From Rhodobacteraceae bacterium UBA996 (GTDB taxonomy: Bacteria; Pseudomonadota; Alphaproteobacteria; Rhodobacterales; Rhodobacteraceae): a DNA stretch of 10,817 nt. The stretch is from assembly GCA_002291955.1 (NCBI GenBank), contig DBBA01000087.1, positions 1 to 10,817 on the forward strand, in the 5' to 3' direction. Of the stretch, positions 6,566-10,817 are shown piece after piece. The position numbers and the translations under genes are program-made. The notes beneath the pieces were generated by a model. The model did not search any database. It worked only from the letters and a program-made list of their open reading frames with translations, and had not been told where the DNA came from. The stretch's first letter is position 1. The number at the start of each line of letters is the position of its first letter.

Positions 6566-7567
6566 TTATTCGGCAGCCTGGGCCAGCGGCCCAAGGTGCA
6601 GACTTTTCCGCGCGGCCGCCACAATGTCGGGCACCTGCGGGACCGACGCCTTTTCCAGCGTCAGGTTGAACGGGATCGGGATGTTCAGCCCGGCCACGAT
6701 CTCGACCGGCGCATCGAGGTCCCAGAACGCCTGTTCCTGGATGATCGAGGCGATGTCGGACGCCACCCCGCCACGACGCACCGCTTCCTGCACGATCACC
6801 GCGCGGCGGGTCTTGGCGACCGAGGTCAGGATCATGTCCTGGTCGAGGGGGACAAGGGTGCGGGGGTCGATCACCTCGGCCGAGATGCCCTGCTGGGCCA
6901 GGATCTCGGCCGCTTCCAGCGCGCGGGGCATCATGTTGGACCATGCGACGATGGTCACGTCATCGCCCGCGCGGCGGATCACGCCACGGCCGAATTCGAC
7001 GATGTGTTCGCCGTCGGGGACCATCCCCTTGGTCATGTAGAGGTGCTTGTGTTCGAGGAACATCACCGGGTCGGGCTGACGCAGGGCGTATTTCAGCAGG
7101 CCCTTGGCGTCGGCGGGGGTGGAGGGCATGACCACGCGAAGGCCGGGGATGTGGTAGAACAGCGCCTCGAGCGACTGCGAATGCTGGGCCGCGACCCCGC
7201 CCCCTGCCCCCCCTTGGGTGCGCATGACGAAGGGCACGCGCCCCTCGCCCCCAGTCATCAGGCGGAACTTGGCGGCCTGGTTCACGATCATGTCCATGCC
7301 GAGCATGGCGAAGTCGATGTACAGGATCTCCACCACCGGCCGTGCGCCCGCGATGGCCGCGCCCACGCCAACGCCGATCATGCCCGCCTCGGCAATCGGC
7401 GTGTCGCGGACGCGCTTCGGGCCGTACTTCGCCAGCAGCCCCTCGGTCACCTTGTAGGACCCGCCGCGTTCGGCGATCCCCTCGCCGATGATGAACACGG
7501 TGGGGTCGCGGGCCATCTCCTCGTCCAGCGCCTCGCGCAGGGCCTCGCGGTACATCAGTTCGCGCAT
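6566..7567 (-). CDS. acoB: Thiamine-diphosphate-dependent dehydrogenase E1 beta subunit (acetoin dehydrogenase type)
   Basis: 333 residues, normal for a separate E1 beta chain. The transketolase pyrimidine-binding domain (about 4-180) includes Glu60 in DTPIAEAG, the residue expected to activate the thiamine diphosphate aminopyrimidine ring, and the conserved His129 in GGGVAAQHSQSLEA. The C-terminal transketolase domain (about 195-320) contains DVTIVAWS, EVIDPRTLVPLD and VIVQEAVRRGG. It pairs with the alpha subunit encoded 23 bases upstream to form the decarboxylating or cleaving E1 heterotetramer in the cytoplasm. The start is set by a strong GGAGG 6 bases before the ATG. The beta chains of acetoin, pyruvate and branched-chain dehydrogenases look alike; the acetoin assignment rests mainly on the downstream E2. 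Confidence 0.92.
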   Translation of the reverse strand: MRELMYREALREALDEEMARDPTVFIIGEGIAERGGSYKVTEGLLAKYGPKRVRDTPIAEAGMIGVGVGAAIAGARPVVEILYIDFAMLGMDMIVNQAAKFRLMTGGEGRVPFVMRTQGGAGGGVAAQHSQSLEALFYHIPGLRVVMPSTPADAKGLLKYALRQPDPVMFLEHKHLYMTKGMVPDGEHIVEFGRGVIRRAGDDVTIVAWSNMMPRALEAAEILAQQGISAEVIDPRTLVPLDQDMILTSVAKTRRAVIVQEAVRRGGVASDIASIIQEQAFWDLDAPVEIVAGLNIPIPFNLTLEKASVPQVPDIVAAARKSLHLGPLAQAAE

Positions 7568-7573
7568 GACTGT

Positions 7574-7578
7574 CCTCC
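7574..7578 (-). promoter_or_regulatory. Ribosome-binding site of E1 beta
   Basis: GGAGG on the minus strand, 6 bases before the E1 beta ATG, lies in the 23-base gap after the E1 alpha stop. It confirms that E1 beta has its own translation start and that long upstream in-frame extensions are not used. Confidence 0.8.
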
Positions 7579-7590
7579 CCCGGGCGCCGG

Positions 7591-8574
7591 TCAGTAGCCG
7601 ACGGCGAATTCGCGGAACTGGGCGGGGGTGACTTCCCCGCTGGCCATCGAGAAGGCGACAGCGTCCTCGAATTCCTTCGATACCTCGGCCTCGATGGCGG
7701 CGATCTCGGCCTCGGTCGCCACGCCCATGTCGCGGAACGCGGCCCGCGCCCGGTCCACCGGATCGCGCGCCTTGTAGTAGGCGAGCTTGTCCTCGGGCAT
7801 GTACTTGCCGGGGTCGTTCACGTGGTGGCCCATGTGGCGATAGGTCCGCGCCTCGATCAGCACCGGACCCTTGCCCTTGCGGCAGGTCTCGGCGGCCTGG
7901 CGGGTCAGCTCGTAGACCGCGACGGGGTCGTTGCCGTCCACCAGGTGGCTTTCCACGCCGATGGCGGTGCCGCGCTTGTACAGGTCCGTCTCGCGCGTGG
8001 ATTCGCCGATGCTGGTGGACACGGCGTACTGGTTGTTCTCGATCACGAGGATGAAGTTCAGGTCCCAGATGGCGGCCAGGTTCAGGCTTTCCATGAAGGT
8101 GCCGTTGTTGGATGCCCCGTCCGAGGTGAAGGTGACGGTGACGGCATCGGACCCGCGGATCTGGTTGGCCAGCGCCGCACCGACGCCAAGCGGGATGCCC
8201 GCGCCGACGATGCCGTTGGCGCCCAGGTTGCCGACCGAGATGTCGGCGATGTGCATGGAGCCGCCGTAGCCCTTGCAGTAGCCGGTTTCCTTTTGCAGGA
8301 GCTCGGCCACCATCTTCTTCACATCGGCGCCCCAGGCGATGCAGTGGCCGTGGCCGCGGTGGGTCGAGGCGATGTAGTCGCCCTCCTTCAGGCCTGCGCA
8401 CACGCCGGTGGCGATGCCTTCCTGCCCCAGATAGGGGTGGAAGTAGCCCCGGATCAGGCCCTGACGGTACAGCTTGATGCCTTCCGTTTCGAACACGCGG
8501 ATTTTCCAGGCGGTGCGGAAGATTTTTTCCAGCACCTCGCGGGACGGGGCGTTCCTGCCGGTTTCCTGTATCAT
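7591..8574 (-). CDS. acoA: Thiamine-diphosphate-dependent dehydrogenase E1 alpha subunit (acetoin dehydrogenase type)
   Basis: 327 residues, a usual length for AcoA-like E1 alpha chains. The E1 dehydrogenase domain fills most of it. Early landmarks are YLGQEGIATGV (48-58), THRGHGHCIAWG (71-82) and GYGGSMHIAD (102-111). The thiamine-diphosphate and Mg2+ motif begins at SDGASNNG (151-158) and ends at ENNQYAVST (179-187). The loop YRHMGHHVNDPGKYM (245-259) corresponds to the E1 phosphorylation-loop region. I chose the ATG at 8574 because it gives the family N-terminus and has AGGGA about 10 bases upstream; the open frame continues far upstream but runs antisense to the rpiR gene and shows no family similarity there. 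It is the first gene of the E1 alpha/E1 beta/E2 operon. Pyruvate dehydrogenase E1 alpha is the main alternative, but the AcoC-type E2 argues for acetoin. Confidence 0.9.
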   Translation of the reverse strand: MIQETGRNAPSREVLEKIFRTAWKIRVFETEGIKLYRQGLIRGYFHPYLGQEGIATGVCAGLKEGDYIASTHRGHGHCIAWGADVKKMVAELLQKETGYCKGYGGSMHIADISVGNLGANGIVGAGIPLGVGAALANQIRGSDAVTVTFTSDGASNNGTFMESLNLAAIWDLNFILVIENNQYAVSTSIGESTRETDLYKRGTAIGVESHLVDGNDPVAVYELTRQAAETCRKGKGPVLIEARTYRHMGHHVNDPGKYMPEDKLAYYKARDPVDRARAAFRDMGVATEAEIAAIEAEVSKEFEDAVAFSMASGEVTPAQFREFAVGY

Positions 8575-8622
8575 TTCGCCCGTATCCCTGTGCTTCTGGG
8601 GCTGCGATTCCGTCTGCGGAGA

Positions 8623-8652
8623 ACTGTAGCGGCAGAGGCGGCGACTTGTCGA
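8623..8652 (-). promoter_or_regulatory. Candidate sigma-70-like promoter for the E1 alpha operon
   Basis: On the minus strand TCGACA (8652-8647, five of six matches to TTGACA) is followed after 18 bases by TACAGT (8628-8623, four of six matches to TATAAT). The -10 lies about 50 bases before the E1 alpha ATG. The assignment is by eye from consensus only. Confidence 0.4.
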
Positions 8653-8662
8653 GAAAATTTCC
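8653..8662. promoter_or_regulatory. Candidate regulator-binding element 1 (GAAAATTTCC)
   Basis: A near-palindromic GAAAATTTCC, followed by TTC, directly abuts the upstream side of the candidate -35 of the dehydrogenase operon. A closely related element (GAAAATTCC, also followed by TTC) occurs at 8788-8796. RpiR-family proteins commonly bind inverted repeats with A/T cores, but this exact site is inferred from its recurrence and position only. Confidence 0.3.
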
Positions 8663-8787
8663 TTCACGCTCTGGGGCCATGCGCCCGACGGGCGGGTTCC
8701 TGCGCAGGCACGGGGTGCGGCGGGCGTGGATGCAGGAATTCCGGGAGGACTTGCGCGTCCGGGCCCCGCGCCGGCCCATCGAGGTGT

Positions 8788-8796
8788 GAAAATTCC
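8788..8796. promoter_or_regulatory. Candidate regulator-binding element 2 (GAAAATTCC)
   Basis: GAAAATTCC followed by TTC repeats element 1 with one T fewer and lies about 55 bases before the regulator's ATG, where it could serve autoregulation. A further palindrome GGAATTCC at 8735-8742 lies between the two elements. Confidence 0.3.
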
Positions 8797-8850
8797 TTCC
8801 CCCGCGGCGCGCGGCGGTATACGAAAGGCGAAAGCCAGACCGCGTTCGCC

Positions 8851-9759
8851 ATGACCATTCCGATCCAGTCCCCGACCGCCGCCAAGCCCGACCTCGTCCA
8901 GCGCGTGCAGGAGCGTTACGCGCAGTTGCGCCCGTCCGAGCGGATCGTCGCGGATTACCTGCGCGAGAACGCAGGAAAGCGGCTGGACCTGTCGATCACC
9001 GAACTGGCGCAGGTGCTGGGCCTGTCCGAGGCGACGATCAGCCGGGTCAGTCGGGCGCTGGGGTATTCGGGCTTTTCCGACCTGAAACTGTCGCTGGCCG
9101 AAGGTGCGTCGGGCCGGGCGCAGATCGCCAACATTCCGGTGGACTTGGTGCCGGGGGACGACCTGTTGTCCACCTCGGCTACGCTCGCGGCCCTTCTGTC
9201 GGCCAGCATCCAGGGCACGCAGCGGCTGTTGAACCGCGAAACGCTGGACGCCGCCATCGCCGCGCTTCGCAGCGCGCGGAAGGTGCTGCTGGTCGGCGTG
9301 GGCGGGGCGGCGGCGATCTGCGACGAAGCCGCCCATATCTTCATGAAGGCGGGGCTGGATGCCGCGTCCTACAGCGACGGCTACACGCAGGTGATCGCGG
9401 CAGCGAACCTGACCGACGACTGCGTGATGATCGGGATTTCCCACACCGGCACGACCGCCCCCGTGGCGCAGGCGCTGGCGCTGGCGCGGCGGAACGGGGC
9501 GCGAACCATTGCGATCACGTCGGACCCGCATGCGATCGTGGCGAAATCGGCGGATTTTGTGCTGGCGACGTGGAATTCCGCCACGCCTGCGGTGCCGCTT
9601 CATGGCGACTACCTGGAGGGGCGGGTGAGCCAGATGTTCCTGATCGACCTGCTGTATCTGGGCCTTCTGTTCGACGACGGCGCGACCCGGGTCGATCACC
9701 TGCGCGTCACGGCCGAGGCGCTGGCGCAGTATTTCCGCATCAATCCCGACGGGAACTGA
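8851..9759 (+). CDS. MurR/RpiR-family transcriptional regulator (HTH + SIS)
   Basis: 302 residues, typical of the family. The N-terminal RpiR-type HTH domain (about 14-90) has the recognition segment SITELAQVLGLSEATISRV (48-66) and RALGYSGFSDLKLSL (68-82). The SIS phosphosugar-binding domain (about 130-270) has KVLLVGVGGAAAICDEAAHI near 144-163 and ISHTGTT at 196-202, the loop that normally contacts a sugar phosphate. The ATG at 8851 is the start that yields the family N-terminus; its ribosome-binding site is weak, and no better start is seen. It is divergent from the acetoin dehydrogenase operon and is its likely regulator, with the usual possibility of autoregulation. The family includes repressors and activators of sugar catabolism, so the effector and the direction of control are open. 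Its stop is 2 bases from the convergent LVIVD gene's stop. Confidence 0.92.
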   Translation: MTIPIQSPTAAKPDLVQRVQERYAQLRPSERIVADYLRENAGKRLDLSITELAQVLGLSEATISRVSRALGYSGFSDLKLSLAEGASGRAQIANIPVDLVPGDDLLSTSATLAALLSASIQGTQRLLNRETLDAAIAALRSARKVLLVGVGGAAAICDEAAHIFMKAGLDAASYSDGYTQVIAAANLTDDCVMIGISHTGTTAPVAQALALARRNGARTIAITSDPHAIVAKSADFVLATWNSATPAVPLHGDYLEGRVSQMFLIDLLYLGLLFDDGATRVDHLRVTAEALAQYFRINPDGN

Positions 9760-9761
9760 CC

Positions 9762-10817
9762 TCAGCCCAGATACTCGATGATCGACAGCCCGGCGTTGAA
9801 GTCGGTGACGTAGATCAGGCCGCCCGCGTCCACGTGCACATCGGCCGAATGCAGCACGGGCGCGCGATTCGGGCGCGGGTCCACCATGCGGGAGGGAGGC
9901 GCGGGCACCAGCGCGCCGACTTCCACGGGGCGGAAGGGGTCGGTGATGTCGTGGGCGCGGACACCGGCGTTCTGCCAGGTGGTGAAGACCAGCGTCTCGC
10001 TGACAAAGGTGCCGGGGCGGTTCTCGTGGATGTTGTGCGGGCCGAAGTGGCCGCCGACGGCGTGGTAGTCACGGTCGGCAGGCGGTGGCAGGGTGCTGAT
10101 CGGGATCGGGTTGCCGGGAACAGCGTTGTTCATCACCCAGACGGGCTTGATCCCGTCCGCGCCGTGGTCGAGCACGGTTTCGTCCACCACCACCAGCAGG
10201 TCGCGCCCGGGCAATGGCAGCGCGTTGTGGGTGCCCCCGCCGAACGGGGGTGCCCAGACCTTGTGCGCGATCAGGCGCGGCGCGTGGCGGTCGGACACGT
10301 CCACGATGGCAAGGCAGGCATCGCGCCAGGAACAGTACGCGATGTCGCCGTGGACGATGGGGTGGTGCAGGCCGAAGCGCCCGGTGGGCAGGGGCCAGGC
10401 GGGGTGTTCGCCCCCGGCGGTATGCATCCCGGGCAGCCAGAAGCGGCCCGCCAGCAGCGGTCGCGTCGGGTCGGCCATGTCGATGGTGATCAGGATGTAG
10501 TCGGTGAACCCGTCCAGAAGCGCCGAGGCATAGGCCCAGCGCCCGCCGGTGTACCAGATGCGGTGCAGGCCGGTGCCGTCCACGGGCATGAAGCCGATCT
10601 GGCGGGGCGCGTCGGGGCGGGAGATGTCGTAGACGGCCATGCCCGCGGACCAGTCTTGGTTTCCCGTGGCATGGTGGCTGACGGTGCCCTTGTAGTACGC
10701 GGCCTCGTCCGCCATGTCGGGCTGCGCGAACATGTCCTTGTTGTGGATGACCAGCAGCAGGTCGTCATGGGTCTGCAGGTGCAGTGTCCAGGTGTTGGGC
10801 GGCGCGGGGATGTAGGC
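9762..10817 (-). CDS. LVIVD-repeat protein, predicted beta-propeller (5' end outside window)
   Basis: 351 codons are visible and the frame stays open to the right edge, so the N-terminus is missing. An internal ATG at 10733 is not the start, because in-frame sequence upstream of it (NTWTLHLQTHDDLLLVIHNK) continues the same repeat pattern. Repeats of the LVIVD type recur: GMAVYDISRPDAPRQIG (59-75 of the visible part), ILITIDMADPTRPLLAG (108-124), LAIVDVSDRHAPRLIA (169-184), VRAHDITDPFRPVEVGAL (286-303), and a closing YVTDFNAGLSIIEYLG (336-351). Such repeats form propeller blades. His-rich loops (GLHHPIVHGD, GGHFGPHNIHENRPG) lie between blades and could bind a metal. The function of the family is not defined; location cannot be judged without the N-terminus. 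Confidence 0.85.
   Translation of the reverse strand, partial: AYIPAPPNTWTLHLQTHDDLLLVIHNKDMFAQPDMADEAAYYKGTVSHHATGNQDWSAGMAVYDISRPDAPRQIGFMPVDGTGLHRIWYTGGRWAYASALLDGFTDYILITIDMADPTRPLLAGRFWLPGMHTAGGEHPAWPLPTGRFGLHHPIVHGDIAYCSWRDACLAIVDVSDRHAPRLIAHKVWAPPFGGGTHNALPLPGRDLLVVVDETVLDHGADGIKPVWVMNNAVPGNPIPISTLPPPADRDYHAVGGHFGPHNIHENRPGTFVSETLVFTTWQNAGVRAHDITDPFRPVEVGALVPAPPSRMVDPRPNRAPVLHSADVHVDAGGLIYVTDFNAGLSIIEYLG

Larger units (their letters stand above)
8575..8850. promoter_or_regulatory. Divergent control region between the acetoin dehydrogenase operon and rpiR-type gene
   Basis: This 276-base noncoding gap separates two divergent starts, so it must hold both promoters and probably the regulator's operators. 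It contains A/T islands in a GC-rich background, including two related elements at 8653-8662 and 8788-8796. I see no sigma-54 -24/-12 pair (TGGCAC/TTGC type), although sigma-54 promoters are typical where AcoR controls acetoin operons. Long open frames crossing this region on both strands are GC-driven shadows. Confidence 0.6.

Noticed and set aside
7822..8850. In-frame extension of the RpiR gene upstream to 7822
   Set aside because: It overlaps E1 alpha on the opposite strand and the divergent promoter region; homology begins only after the ATG at 8851.
8575..9699. In-frame extension of E1 alpha upstream to 9699
   Set aside because: It would run antisense through the whole RpiR regulator gene, and the translation has no family similarity before the ATG at 8574.
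9744..9754. Small inverted repeat TCCCG-A-CGGGA at the end of the RpiR gene
   Set aside because: It is very short with a one-base loop and no T tract, so it is not a credible terminator.

Overview
The window is GC-rich and compact. Its gene content points to an alphaproteobacterium, most likely a member of the Rhodobacteraceae; this is inferred from protein style, GC-rich codon choice and gene neighbourhood, not from a marker gene. No RNA genes, insertion sequences, integrases, phage genes or CRISPR arrays are visible.

Layout. (1) Positions 20-3750, minus strand: a three-gene cascade read right to left. It holds an ECF-type sigma factor, a single-pass membrane anti-sigma factor whose start directly abuts the sigma stop codon, and a large exported subtilisin-family (S8) protease whose start overlaps the anti-sigma stop by one base. 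The protease has a striking tandem Gly/Ser/Asp repeat between its N-terminal part and its catalytic domain. (2) Positions 3920-5275, plus strand, divergent from the sigma gene: a CreD-like inner membrane protein. (3) Positions 5279-8574, minus strand: a 2-oxoacid/acetoin dehydrogenase operon in the order E1 alpha, E1 beta, E2. The E2 is a lipoyl domain plus peripheral-subunit-binding domain fused to an alpha/beta hydrolase, the hallmark of acetoin dehydrogenase AcoC. No E3 gene is present. (4) Positions 8851-9759, plus strand, divergent from the dehydrogenase operon: a MurR/RpiR-family regulator with HTH and SIS domains, the obvious candidate controller of that operon. (5) Position 9762 to the right edge, minus strand: a 5'-truncated LVIVD-repeat (beta-propeller) protein.

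How the genes work together. The left cascade looks like a cell-envelope signalling module: the sigma factor is presumably held at the membrane by the anti-sigma factor, and the co-transcribed exported protease is either the output or part of the sensing circuit. The periplasmic end of the anti-sigma factor and the segment just before the protease catalytic domain share a propeptide-like beta-alpha-beta pattern, which suggests the two may interact. The middle operon would cleave acetoin (or a related alpha-hydroxyketone or 2-oxoacid) to acetyl-CoA plus acetaldehyde, borrowing E3 from another complex, under probable RpiR control through sites in the 276-base divergent intergenic region. Both convergent junctions (creD/E2 and rpiR/LVIVD) have only 2-3 bases between stop codons.
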